Shown piece by piece: positions 37,313 to 45,253 of a DNA stretch of 64,000 bases (its first letter is position 1; each line of letters begins with the position of its first letter). The notes beneath the pieces were generated by a model. The model saw nothing but the letters and a program-made list of their open reading frames with translations, searched no databases and had not been told where the DNA came from. This DNA comes from Brockia lithotrophica (lineage in GTDB: Bacteria; Bacillota; Bacilli; Thermicanales; DSM-22653), in contig NZ_RBIJ01000001.1 in the NCBI RefSeq assembly GCF_003633725.1, positions 124,001-188,000 of the forward strand, in the 5' to 3' direction. The position numbers and the translations under genes were made by a program.

Positions 37313-38332
37313 TCAATCTTCCTTGACGCAGAGGTGGCGCATCTTGAGGAGTTTGTACGTCTTCCACGTGAAGAAGGCGAGCCACGTGAGAAGCACGACG
37401 TTGAAGAAGTGGGCGAGCCAGCGGAAGATTTCTTCGTGCGTCATGTGGTACGCGAGGATCGTGGCGATCGTGAGGGCGGCGCTGGGAAAGAGATACGCCC
37501 ACCAGGAAATGTAGAAAGGAATCCGCGTGTACATGCGGAACTGGAAGAGGAAGAGAAGGGCCATGAAGAGGGCGATGCTGTAGAGGATTTGGGCAAAGAT
37601 GTCGAAGCAGCCCGTGAGCTTCACGTAGGAGATGCACCCGACGGCGGGCGGGGCCATGAGGATGAAGAACGTCGGCACGAGCTTGATGGGAAGCGGAGCG
37701 TGGAAGAAGATTCGGTAGAAGAAGATCGTGCCGAGGACGATGCTGAAGAACAGGCCGACGCCGAAGAAAAACACGTTGATTCCGAGCGGGGCGAATTCCA
37801 CTCCCGCCACGGGGACTACGATGTTCCCTACGAAGGGGATGAACCAGGCGGGGTTGTAGTGCTGGATCTCAAAGGTGTCCTGGTGGATGAGCTTGTTCAA
37901 AATCGCCAAGGTAATTCCCAGGTGAAGCGGCGTTCCGATCCACCAGAGGACGCGGGCGATATCCGGTACGAAGTCGAGGTAGGCAATGCTGAGGAGGAGA
38001 AAGCTTACGGAAAAGGCGGCAAAGAAGTTGATGCGCGTCGGGTGATTGAAGTCGCGGACGATCTCCTCCGGCCAGCGGATCGCGCGGACGATCTGAAGGA
38101 GGGTAAAGGCCGCGAAAAACGCGCTCGCCAAGACGAGGAGGGCTCCCGAGAGGATGTGGGGGACATCGAACAGGGTTTCCGTACGGTGGGTTGCGATGGT
38201 CACGCCCGCGATTCCCATCACGAGGGAGAAAAGGGCGATGGGGAAGTAGCGGAGCCCGCGCTCGACGTGTTCGCCGGAGGAGAGCTTTTCCGCATGCGGG
38301 CGAAACCCGCGAACGGCTTCAGGTTGTGCCAT
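37313..38332 (-). CDS. SLAC1-family anion channel / TDT transporter
   Basis: Integral membrane protein of 339 residues with about ten hydrophobic helices. YFPIALFSLVMGIAGVTIA at the start, NFFAAFSVSFLLLSIA, GTPLHLGITLAIL and NPAWFIPFVGNIVVPVAG are the recurring pattern of bacterial SLAC1/TehA-like (tellurite-resistance/dicarboxylate transporter, TDT) proteins, which conduct small anions. Substrate unknown. ATG with AGGGAGGAAAGG upstream on the minus strand and a near-perfect sigma-A promoter. It is monocistronic, convergent with the pyr operon. Confidence 0.82.
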   Translation of the reverse strand: MAQPEAVRGFRPHAEKLSSGEHVERGLRYFPIALFSLVMGIAGVTIATHRTETLFDVPHILSGALLVLASAFFAAFTLLQIVRAIRWPEEIVRDFNHPTRINFFAAFSVSFLLLSIAYLDFVPDIARVLWWIGTPLHLGITLAILNKLIHQDTFEIQHYNPAWFIPFVGNIVVPVAGVEFAPLGINVFFFGVGLFFSIVLGTIFFYRIFFHAPLPIKLVPTFFILMAPPAVGCISYVKLTGCFDIFAQILYSIALFMALLFLFQFRMYTRIPFYISWWAYLFPSAALTIATILAYHMTHEEIFRWLAHFFNVVLLTWLAFFTWKTYKLLKMRHLCVKED

Positions 38333-38436
38333 CGTCCTTTCCTCCCTTCCCGGAAAATTTTCCCGCGGTCGGAGCGGCCGGTCCCGTTTCCGGACCGGAG
38401 GAGTCGAGAATCGTTCTTGTTCTTTTTCCGAGAAAG

Positions 38437-38465
38437 ACTATACCTATTTGCGGGAAAGATGTCAA
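38437..38465 (-). promoter_or_regulatory. Sigma-A promoter of the SLAC1-type gene
   Basis: On the minus strand, TTGACA (38465-38460), 17 bp, TATAGT (38442-38437). It leaves an untranslated leader of about 100 nt that includes a CCGGTCC/GGACCGG hairpin. Confidence 0.8.
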
Positions 38466-38641
38466 GGAGGTGCGAGGTGCGAGCACGCACGTTTTATGGT
38501 TTTCATTTCCTTTCAGAAATGGGGCGGAGCGGGGGGAGGGAATGGAGCCCCTTTTTTATTGGCCTCTCGGCGGCCCCTTTTGGTACAATGAGAAACAAGG
38601 CGGGAAGTGCGCACACGCACCTGGAAAGGGTGGCAAGGCCC

Positions 38642-38905
38642 ATGGGGGGATACATCGTCTACCGGTTTTCCGGCGTTTCCGAAGTGCTCGAGCAACGTTT
38701 TTCCACGCTCAAGCTGGCGATGCGCAAGGCGTATCTGGACTGGGCATACCGCCGCTTTTTGCCCCTCACGATCGAAGTTCCCGGGGGCCCTTCCTTTGAC
38801 GTAGACGCGATGCGCGCGTTTTGGGAAAAGGAAGGGTGGCCCACGGAAGGCCAAGGGTTTTGGAAAGGCGGAGCGCCCCGCGGGATTCTGCAGTGGGAAG
38901 GGTAG
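38642..38905 (+). CDS. Small hypothetical protein
   Basis: Unrecognised 87-residue protein, rich in aromatic residues, beginning MGGYIVYRFSGVSEVLEQRF and containing a basic middle (LKLAMRKAYLDWAYRRF). No membrane segment, no metal motif. ATG with GGAAAGGGTGGCAAGG upstream; an earlier in-frame ATG at 38587-38592 overlaps a -10-like TACAAT and is less likely. It stands alone between two promoters; function unknown. Confidence 0.55.
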   Translation: MGGYIVYRFSGVSEVLEQRFSTLKLAMRKAYLDWAYRRFLPLTIEVPGGPSFDVDAMRAFWEKEGWPTEGQGFWKGGAPRGILQWEG

Positions 38906-38994
38906 TTGGGAGACGAGAGAGCGGACAGAGGTAGGCCGAGGTGGCACGATTTCCTCGGTCTTTTCTTCGTTTTTCGCTCCGGCGGCGGAAAGTT

Positions 38995-39023
38995 TTGCTC
39001 CCCAGCGCCTTTGGAGGTAAAAT
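38995..39023 (+). promoter_or_regulatory. Candidate sigma-A promoter of methyltransferase-DUF364 pair
   Basis: TTGCTC (38995-39000), 17 bp, TAAAAT (39018-39023), 54 nt before the GTG start of the methyltransferase gene. Confidence 0.5.
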
Positions 39024-39076
39024 ACAAAAAGAATCGAGGTTGAAAGCGTTTACCGATCGGAGAGAGGTGGCGCTTC

Positions 39077-39937
39077 GTGGCGATCGACGAAGCCGTATTC
39101 CGCGCACTTTGGCCGGGAGGGCCCGCGCGCTATGCCGAACAAGAGTCGTTTTGGAACCGTCGGGCGGACGAGTTCGGACGCCTGCTCGAGGATCCCGAAC
39201 GCAAGCGGCGCGTGGAGGACCTGCTCGCCTGGTTCAACGCGGAGGGCGTTCCCCGACCGCCGGCGCGCGTATTGGACATCGGGTGCGGGCCAGGGACGTA
39301 CGCGATCTTTCTCGCCCAAGAGGGCTACGACGTCACCGGCGTAGACATTGCGGAACGGATGGTAGAAAGGGCTCGCGCGTACGCCGAACGCTACGGCGTC
39401 GCGGACCGCACGCACTTTGTGCAGGCGGTTTGGGAGGAGTTGGACTTGGACGCCGTGGGCTGGCGTGGCGCCTTCGACTTCGTCTTTGCCTCCAATACGC
39501 CCGCCATTCGCAACGCCGACGCCTTTCTCAAGATGGTAGAGGCGTCGCGAAACGCAGGTTTTCTCTCCAGCTTCGTCTGGCGGCGAGACAGCCTGCGGGA
39601 AGAACTCGAGGCGGCCTTGGGCTTTCGGCCGCCGGAAGACGTGTTTCGCGAGGCGTTCGACGAGCCTCGCGTTTACGCGGTGCTCAACCTCCTCTGGCTT
39701 CGCGGCTTTCATCCGTCCGTAACGTACCGCCGCGGCGGGTGGACGCAGCGGCTCACCGTCGAAGACGCCATAGACCGCTACCTCCGGCGCTTCATCCGCG
39801 AGGCAAAAGACGAGGAGGCCCTGCGGAGGGAAATCCGCGCCTTCCTCGAACGCCGTGCCGACGCCGAGGGAACGGTCACGACCCACGTGCGCACCAAGAT
39901 GGCCTGGATCTTTTGGCGAAAGGAAGACGACGAATGA
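39077..39937 (+). CDS. Class I SAM-dependent methyltransferase
   Basis: Cytoplasmic protein of 286 residues. The Rossmann motif I is VLDIGCGPGTYAIFLAQ (about residues 64-80), followed by VTGVDIAERMVERAR (motif II) and a DFVFASNTPAI segment (motif IV). Substrate is not evident. GTG start after AGAGAGGTGG. Its stop overlaps the start of the DUF364 gene (ATGA), so the two form a translationally coupled pair with one promoter upstream. Confidence 0.85.
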   Translation: MAIDEAVFRALWPGGPARYAEQESFWNRRADEFGRLLEDPERKRRVEDLLAWFNAEGVPRPPARVLDIGCGPGTYAIFLAQEGYDVTGVDIAERMVERARAYAERYGVADRTHFVQAVWEELDLDAVGWRGAFDFVFASNTPAIRNADAFLKMVEASRNAGFLSSFVWRRDSLREELEAALGFRPPEDVFREAFDEPRVYAVLNLLWLRGFHPSVTYRRGGWTQRLTVEDAIDRYLRRFIREAKDEEALRREIRAFLERRADAEGTVTTHVRTKMAWIFWRKEDDE

Positions 39938-40683
39938 TCGTTCGGGAGATCGCCCGACGCCTCGCGCCGTACGCGCGCGACCTGCGCGTCGTGGACTACG
40001 GACTGTGCCTTTTGGCCGCCTACGTCGTCGTCGAGGGACCGGACGGACGCCGGGCCTTTGGCGCGGCCCACATTCCGCACGAGGACATCCACCGGGTGGG
40101 GCGCGTCCATCCCCCCGAACTCGGGGCCCTAGAGCGGTTCGTCGTCGATCCCCATCCCCTCAACCGCGTGCTCGGCCTCGCCATGGCGAACGCCGTAAGT
40201 CAGTACCACTATCCACCCGTGCGCCGGGCCGATTCCGACGCGTTGATCCAGCGGCTCGTCGCCTATCCGGACCCCATCTGCCTCGTGGGGAACATGAGCC
40301 CCCTCGACCACCTGTTGCGCGATCGCGGGAAGGACGTCTGGGTGTTCGAACGTTCTCAGTCGCTCAAGGGTCCATTCTCCTTTTCCGACGTGGAGGAGCC
40401 CCTCCTCCTCCCGCGTTGCGGGGCCGCCGTGATCACGGGGATGACGCTCAACAACTTCACCGTCGACCGCGTCCTCGAGCTCGTTTCCGGGTACCGCGTC
40501 CTCGCAGGGCCTTCGGCGAGCATCCTTCCTCAAGTGCTCGAGGGACTCGGCTTCGACGCCCTCTTTTCCATGACGTATTCGTCCGTGGACGCGCCGCTTC
40601 GCCACGTAAAGCTCGGCGGGTTTCTCTCGCCGGCAATTCACGTCGACCTTGGGACGCCGTTCTTCTGGGAGTTTCCCGATTGA
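39934..40683 (+). CDS. DUF364/DUF4213 putative heavy-metal-chelation domain protein
   Basis: 249 residues with an N-terminal enolase-like DUF4213 part (RRLAPYARDLRVVDYGLCLLAAYVVVEG) and a C-terminal Rossmann-like DUF364 domain marked by ITGMTLNNFTVDRVLEL and GPSASILPQVLEGLGFD. These proteins are thought to bind metals or metal cofactors and are often next to methyltransferases or metal transporters; the biochemical role is unproven. ATG overlaps the stop of the methyltransferase. The last 46 nt are antisense to the next gene. Confidence 0.78.
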   Translation: MIVREIARRLAPYARDLRVVDYGLCLLAAYVVVEGPDGRRAFGAAHIPHEDIHRVGRVHPPELGALERFVVDPHPLNRVLGLAMANAVSQYHYPPVRRADSDALIQRLVAYPDPICLVGNMSPLDHLLRDRGKDVWVFERSQSLKGPFSFSDVEEPLLLPRCGAAVITGMTLNNFTVDRVLELVSGYRVLAGPSASILPQVLEGLGFDALFSMTYSSVDAPLRHVKLGGFLSPAIHVDLGTPFFWEFPD

Positions 40684-41174
40684 CGCGGTTCCGGCCAGGT
40701 GAGGGGGGAGACGTCGAAGCGCACCCCGAGGACGAAGAGCCGCTTTTGCGGGTCCCAGGCGGCGAGGTACTCCGCATACGGTTCGCGATAGGTGCGAAAG
40801 AGGGGGCGCGTCCACTCCCGGCCCTCGCCGAGAACCCCTAAGCGCTCGAGGAAAAACGAGATTTCGGAGAGAGAGACTTGAGCCTGCGTGGCGCGGAAAA
40901 AGCGTACCGCGGTGCGAAGGCGGGCAAGGTTTGGCGGTACGGCGCGGGAGAGGAAGGCCGCGGAGTATACGGAACGGAAGGCGCCGTCTTCGCCTACGTG
41001 ACCGAACCATACGGCAACGCCGTCGTTCTCGCGCGCGCTCCAAAAGCGCGCGCGTGGGGGAGACGTAGGTGGGTTCGGCAAGGCGCTCCCGCCTCGTTCC
41101 CAGGAGTTTCTCAACGGGACGCCCAAGTCCCGCAGGCGGACGACGAGTTCCCCCGGGGTAGACGGTCGGATCAT
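40638..41174 (-). CDS. Hypothetical protein (minus strand)
   Basis: Unrecognised protein of about 178 residues starting MIRPSTPGELVVRLRDLGVPL; the frame stays open to a GTG at 41222 (194 residues). Third codon positions are strongly G/C as in real genes here, and the middle (ISFFLERLGVLGEGREW ... YLAAWDPQKRLFVLGVRFDV) looks like a folded domain. No motif identified and the ribosome site is weak. Its 3' end overlaps the DUF364 gene tail-to-tail. A plus-strand terminator lies upstream, so the real transcript direction is worth testing. Confidence 0.5.
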   Translation of the reverse strand: MIRPSTPGELVVRLRDLGVPLRNSWERGGSALPNPPTSPPRARFWSARENDGVAVWFGHVGEDGAFRSVYSAAFLSRAVPPNLARLRTAVRFFRATQAQVSLSEISFFLERLGVLGEGREWTRPLFRTYREPYAEYLAAWDPQKRLFVLGVRFDVSPLTWPEPRQSGNSQKNGVPRST

Positions 41175-41235
41175 GTGCGCTCTCGCGGGCACCGCGCGAC
41201 GCGGCGGTGCCCAGAAGTTCACCTCCGCATGGCAC

Positions 41236-41257
41236 GCCCCCTTCGTGGGGGCTTTTT
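41236..41257 (+). terminator. Rho-independent terminator (plus strand)
   Basis: GCCCCC-TTCGT-GGGGGC followed by TTTTT. It points in the plus direction and lies 550 nt after the DUF364 gene, upstream of the minus-strand hypothetical gene and 93 nt before the histidine kinase. Confidence 0.75.
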
Positions 41258-41349
41258 CTTTCCTCAGTTTTCCACTTCGGGGTCCTGTGCATTCGGAGTG
41301 AATTCTGCCGAACCCGAGGAATAGAGGTAAGATAGAAGATGGCGAAAGG

Positions 41350-42681
41350 ATGACGGGGATGGAGCTTCTGCGCGACGGAGTGGCGTTTTTCGGAGCCGCT
41401 GTGTTTTTCTGGTGGGGGTACCGGATCCTTCTTGAGGCGCTTTCTCCCTTAGGGGAAACGAAGAGGGGATCCGGTGCCCTTGTGCGCTTCTCCGTCGAGG
41501 TCCTCTCCGTTGCGTGGGTTGTCGTGAGTTTCTCGACGATGTCGCGGTGGTCGTTTCCTTCCGGCGCCGAGTACAGCCTCTTTCTTCCCTACGTGGTTGC
41601 CATGACGACGCGTCGCTTCCCGATCCTCCTCGTGTCGTCTCTCTTCCCCATTCTCTACTTCTTCGGTTCCCCCGTAGGGGAGGCCCTCGTTCTCGGCCTT
41701 GTAGGCGCCTTTAGTGGGTACCTCGGAAAAGGAGGGGGGATCGATGTCCGGTCCCCCTTTCGCCTCGACGGCCTCCTCCTCCTCGCCGCAGCGTTCTTCG
41801 CCTACGCCCTCGTTTGGTTGGGCGGCCGTGTCGGACCACTTCGCGACGTCTTCTCCGTCCGTCCGCCTTCGCCCCTGCCCCTCTGGATGGGATTCGCCTT
41901 GGTCGTCTTTGCCGCCGCGTGGCTCTTCGACGTGCACGCAGAGCGGCTTCACGTGTTTCCCTCCCGCGAATCTGCCCGGGAGCGGCGGCCGTTCGTCGCC
42001 GTGTTTGCCCACGAACTCAAAAACAGCTTGGCCGTCCTGCGCGGGTACCTCCAGCTCAACGCGCGGGCGATGCCTGCCGCGCAGCAGAAGCTCCTCCTGA
42101 GCGAAGTCGACCGCGCACAACTTCTGGCAGAAGAGCTCCTCGACTTGTACGTTCCCAAGCCCTTGCAGAGAAAGGACGTCGATCCCGTAACTTTGCTCAC
42201 CGAGGTACACGAACTCATGCGGCCGTATGCCAACCAGGCGGAGGTCTACCTCGCCCTCCGCTATCAGTCGTTCCACGAAAAGGCATGCGCCCTCGATGCC
42301 CGACGGGTACATCAGGCGCTCGTGAACGTGATCAAAAACGCCATCGAAGTCTCTCCCCCGGGTGGCACCGTGACGTTGGAGCTCCGGAAGGAAGGGGAGT
42401 ACGTGGTCTTTTCCGTGGCGGACGAAGGTCCGGGAATTCCAGAGCCCCAGCGCGCGCACGTATTCGATCCCTTTTGGAGCAACAAGGCGGGCGGTACGGG
42501 CATCGGCCTTTTCCTCACGCATCGAATCGTCGTCGCCCACGGGGGGAAGATCGAGATCGAAGAGCGAAACCCGCATGGAACGATCTTCCGCCTCGTCTTC
42601 CCCTGCCGGGCTCACACGGCGCTCGAATCCGAGGCGTTCGACGCATACGGGCGAGAAACGCCCGAAGATCTGTCTTTTTGA
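41350..42681 (+). CDS. Membrane sensor histidine kinase
   Basis: 443 residues. The first 200 residues carry six or so hydrophobic helices (a 5TM/MASE-like sensor), then the DHp helix with the phospho-His in FAHELKNSLAVLRGYL (about residue 221), and the ATP-binding domain: N box NVIKNAIEVSPPGG, G1 DEGPGIP, F box DPFWSNKAGGTGIGL. The layout resembles KinB/KinC-type sporulation kinases that feed Spo0F/Spo0A. No response-regulator gene is adjacent, so it is an orphan. ATG at 41350 or 41359; GAAAGG lies directly upstream. Confidence 0.88.
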   Translation: MTGMELLRDGVAFFGAAVFFWWGYRILLEALSPLGETKRGSGALVRFSVEVLSVAWVVVSFSTMSRWSFPSGAEYSLFLPYVVAMTTRRFPILLVSSLFPILYFFGSPVGEALVLGLVGAFSGYLGKGGGIDVRSPFRLDGLLLLAAAFFAYALVWLGGRVGPLRDVFSVRPPSPLPLWMGFALVVFAAAWLFDVHAERLHVFPSRESARERRPFVAVFAHELKNSLAVLRGYLQLNARAMPAAQQKLLLSEVDRAQLLAEELLDLYVPKPLQRKDVDPVTLLTEVHELMRPYANQAEVYLALRYQSFHEKACALDARRVHQALVNVIKNAIEVSPPGGTVTLELRKEGEYVVFSVADEGPGIPEPQRAHVFDPFWSNKAGGTGIGLFLTHRIVVAHGGKIEIEERNPHGTIFRLVFPCRAHTALESEAFDAYGRETPEDLSF

Positions 42682-42708
42682 GGCGTTTACGAGAAACCGC
42701 CGGGGAAG

Positions 42709-42729
42709 CCCACCTTATTTAAAGGTGGG
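42709..42729. terminator. Bidirectional terminator between kinase and nrdG
   Basis: CCCACCTT-ATTTA-AAGGTGGG, eight perfect pairs, lies between the convergent histidine kinase and nrdG genes, seven nucleotides beyond the nrdG stop. Confidence 0.6.
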
Positions 42730-42735
42730 AGAAGG

Positions 42736-43431
42736 TCACGCGTACGTCCGAAGGAGCACTTCTTCAATCCCTTCCGGAAGGCGCTTTTTAATTTCTTCGA
42801 GCATGGAGGCGGGCGTGGGAGTTTCCCCGCTCGCCTCTACGTCTTTTACGCCGGGGGAAGGGCGGTAAGCTTGAAGCGCGTAGCGCTTGCAAGGGGCGAC
42901 CCAGCGGGCGATTTCTAAGACGTCCTCTACCGTGTGAAGCCTTTCTACAACCGTCGTGCGGAATTCGTAGTCGGGGGCGAGGGCCTTTATGAGCTCTATC
43001 GATTCGGCTACGCGGTCTACGTCGCGGAGGTCCCAGACGTATTCGCCGTACTTTTCCCGGGGCGCCTTGACGTCCATGGCGATGTAGTCCACGAGCCCTT
43101 CGCGGAAGAGGGCTTCCAGTACGTGCGGCCTAGAGCCCTGAGAGTCGAGCTTTACCTTGAGGCCTAAGTCCTTGATTCGCCTGAGAAGTTCGGGAAGTCC
43201 CTTCCAAAGCGTAGGCTCTCCCCCCGTGATGCAAACGCCTTCTAACGCATCTGCGCGAGAGCGCAAGTACGCGAGGAATTCGTCTTCTGTCCTCCTAGGA
43301 TTCGGCTGCACGCGGATGAGTTCGGAGTTGTGGCAGTACGGACAGCGGAAGTTGCAACCGCTTATGAAGGCCGTAGCGGCGACGTGCCCCGGATAGTCCA
43401 CGAGCGTAAGGGGAAGGAAGTCGTAGAACAC
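42736..43431 (-). CDS. nrdG: Anaerobic ribonucleotide reductase activating enzyme NrdG (radical SAM)
   Basis: Radical SAM glycyl-radical activase, 231 residues. The 4Fe-4S motif is CNFRCPYC (CxxxCxxC, near residues 26-33), followed by the SAM-binding ITGGEPTL. The N-terminus (FLPLTLVDYPG) is typical of the longer NrdG-like activases. GTG start with GGAGG eight nucleotides upstream on the minus strand. It would generate the glycyl radical on NrdD, whose gene lies 1.8 kb upstream, separated by an insertion sequence. Confidence 0.92.
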   Translation of the reverse strand: MFYDFLPLTLVDYPGHVAATAFISGCNFRCPYCHNSELIRVQPNPRRTEDEFLAYLRSRADALEGVCITGGEPTLWKGLPELLRRIKDLGLKVKLDSQGSRPHVLEALFREGLVDYIAMDVKAPREKYGEYVWDLRDVDRVAESIELIKALAPDYEFRTTVVERLHTVEDVLEIARWVAPCKRYALQAYRPSPGVKDVEASGETPTPASMLEEIKKRLPEGIEEVLLRTYA

Positions 43432-43482
43432 GGCAAAAACCTCCTTTTTAGAAAAACGGGGGAGTGCGAGGGGGCTGTAATC

Positions 43483-43502
43483 CCCCTCAATTTATTGAGG
43501 GG
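43483..43502 (+). repeat. Left-end hairpin of the IS element
   Basis: CCCCTCAAT-TT-ATTGAGGGG, nine perfect pairs with a 2-nt loop. It corresponds to the TnpA-recognised subterminal hairpin. A competing hairpin GAGGGGG/CCCCCTC (43468-43474 with 43482-43488) overlaps its left arm. Confidence 0.85.
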
Positions 43503-43563
43503 ATACACGGACCCCCTCGTCCTAATACTTGCGTTTCTTCTCCTTGCGTAATACCATGAAGGT

Positions 43564-43989
43564 ATGAAGAAGAAGGCTTGGAAGTCCACAGGAACGGCGG
43601 TCTACAACATCAATTACCACTTTGTATGGTCAACCAAGTATCGTCGCAAAGTGCTCCTTCCTCCAGTAGACGCTTCCCTGAAGGAAGCTATCATCGCTCT
43701 CTGCGCAGAACACGGGTACGAACTGCTAGCCCTGGAGGTTATGCCCGATCACGTGCATGTTTTTCTTTCCGCCCCTCCCAAAGTTGCACCTGCAGTGATA
43801 GCCAAGGTGCTGAAAGGTTCCACTGCCCGGATGCTTTTTAAGAAGCATCCGGAGCTCAAAAAGGAGCTCTGGGGCGGCCACTTATGGAATCCAAGCTATT
43901 ATGTGGGCACGGCGGGACAGGTCTCAAGCGAAGTCATTAAAAGGTATATCAAGGCTCAAAAGACAATAGGGGAAGGAGGTGAACTGTGA
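43564..43989 (+). CDS. tnpA: IS200/IS605 transposase TnpA (Y1 HUH)
   Basis: Single-strand transposase of 141 residues that cuts and rejoins the element ends. The HUH motif is DHVHVF (His63, His65) and the nucleophile is Tyr128 in IKRYIKAQ; the typical YNINYHFVWSTKYRRKVL start and LWNPSYYVGTAG segment are present. It looks complete and active. ATG start; its stop overlaps the GGAGG-driven start region of tnpB. Confidence 0.95.
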   Translation: MKKKAWKSTGTAVYNINYHFVWSTKYRRKVLLPPVDASLKEAIIALCAEHGYELLALEVMPDHVHVFLSAPPKVAPAVIAKVLKGSTARMLFKKHPELKKELWGGHLWNPSYYVGTAGQVSSEVIKRYIKAQKTIGEGGEL

Positions 43990-45219
43990 GTGCCCTTCGT
44001 CACTATTAAAGCCCAGGTTCACGCCGACCCCAAGACCCTGACCGTCCTCAAAGACGCCATGTTTTGCGCCACCAAGGTCTACAACGGCCTCCTCTGGCAC
44101 CTCCGGAAGGAGTGCGAGGAGACCGGAAAAGCAAATGTTTCCCGCAGGAACCTCAACCGCATCTTAAAAAAACTTCCCCGGGCGAAAGGTTACTACTCGA
44201 TGTCCGTGCAGCTCACGAGGGACGAAGTGATAGAAGCGTACAGGTCCTTCTTCGCCCTCAAGAAAAAGGGGTTCACGCGGCACAGCGCCCCCGGATTTCG
44301 TCCGAAAAGCTACCTCTCCCCGCTCAAGTACGTCCAGAGCGGCTTCAGGGTGGAAGGAGACAAGGTCACGGTTTCTCTGGGCACCGGCCGGGAAGACGGG
44401 GTAAGACAGGTCTCCTTCCGCATCTCTCACCGTCCCGGCGTGGAGTACGAGCGGGTGCGGGAGCTCTCCATCATCTACGACAAGGTGTCCGGGCAGATAG
44501 AGGCCCGTCTGGTGGTGGAGGTGAAGGCGAACCCGCGTCCTGGGACAAAGAGAGTTGCCCTGGATTTGGGGGAGACCGTTCTCATGGCGGCCGCCTTCGA
44601 GGACGGTACCGTGCTGCTCTACTCGGGCAGGTTCATTAAGTCGGTTAGGAGATACTGGCAGAAGGTGCGGGCGAGTCTCAAGCCAAACTCCCATAGGTGG
44701 AGGGAGGTGGCCCACCGGGAAAAGCTTCAAGTGGAGCACCTGCTCCACATTGCCACGTCCCACTTCATAGAGGAGTGCGTGAGGCGGGGCGTGGGGGAGA
44801 TAGCCATCGGGGATCTTTATTGCATCCGCGAGAGCATCGACTACGGAGACAAACTCAACCAGAGGCTACATGCCTGGCCGTACCGGAAGCTAGTCAATAT
44901 GCTCAAGTACAAGGGTGCTCTGGCGGGAATTGTGGTCCGGGACGACGTGGACGAGAAGAACACGTCCGCGCGCTGTCACGCCTGCGGGCGCGTCTTACCC
45001 TCCAACCGGAAGCACAGGGGGCTTTACGAGTGTTCCTGCGGCTGGAGGGCGCAGGCGGACGTGAACGGCTCTCTGAACATCTTCGAGAGGGCGTTCCAGG
45101 TATCTCCCGTGAAGGGGAGTAGTGGCCGTGTGGCGCGGCCTGTGGTCCTGTCATTCCACTTGGGATGGCACGGAGTCCACGAACCGAAGCGCAGGAACAA
45201 AAGCCTGCGCGCATCCTGA
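43990..45219 (+). CDS. tnpB: RNA-guided nuclease TnpB (IS605 OrfB)
   Basis: 409 residues. Helical N-terminal part, wedge domain, then a RuvC nuclease: Asp192 in VALDLGE, segment II reading EIAIGDLY (Gly274-Asp275 where a Glu is usual), and Asp357 in ADVNGSLNI. The zinc finger is CHAC (329, 332) with CSC (348, 350). In known relatives TnpB uses an RNA from the element's right end to cut the vacated donor site. GTG start preceded by GGAAGGAGGTGAAC, adjacent to tnpA. Whether the segment II change abolishes cutting is not known. Confidence 0.93.
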   Translation: MPFVTIKAQVHADPKTLTVLKDAMFCATKVYNGLLWHLRKECEETGKANVSRRNLNRILKKLPRAKGYYSMSVQLTRDEVIEAYRSFFALKKKGFTRHSAPGFRPKSYLSPLKYVQSGFRVEGDKVTVSLGTGREDGVRQVSFRISHRPGVEYERVRELSIIYDKVSGQIEARLVVEVKANPRPGTKRVALDLGETVLMAAAFEDGTVLLYSGRFIKSVRRYWQKVRASLKPNSHRWREVAHREKLQVEHLLHIATSHFIEECVRRGVGEIAIGDLYCIRESIDYGDKLNQRLHAWPYRKLVNMLKYKGALAGIVVRDDVDEKNTSARCHACGRVLPSNRKHRGLYECSCGWRAQADVNGSLNIFERAFQVSPVKGSSGRVARPVVLSFHLGWHGVHEPKRRNKSLRAS

Positions 45220-45227
45220 AAGGGATG

Positions 45228-45247
45228 CCCCTCAATTCATTGAGGGG
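45228..45247 (+). repeat. Right-end hairpin of the IS element
   Basis: CCCCTCAAT-TC-ATTGAGGGG, nine perfect pairs, identical to the left hairpin except for one loop base. It ends seven nucleotides before the complement of the nrdD stop codon. Confidence 0.85.
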
Positions 45248-45253
45248 AGGACG

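Larger units (their letters stand above)
43465..45250 (+). mobile_element. IS200/IS605-family insertion sequence (tnpA + tnpB)
   Basis: Compact element with a Y1 transposase gene and a TnpB gene on the plus strand, flanked by near-identical palindromes instead of terminal inverted repeats: left 43483-43502 and right 45228-45247. The exact ends are not marked by a target duplication, as this family does not make one; the ends given are estimates. It lies between nrdD and nrdG, antisense to them, a few bases past the nrdD stop. Both genes look intact. Confidence 0.88.

Noticed and set aside
37334-38905. 523-codon plus-strand frame across the SLAC1-type gene
   Set aside because: Its first two thirds are the antisense shadow of the membrane protein gene; only the last 87 codons were kept as a possible gene.
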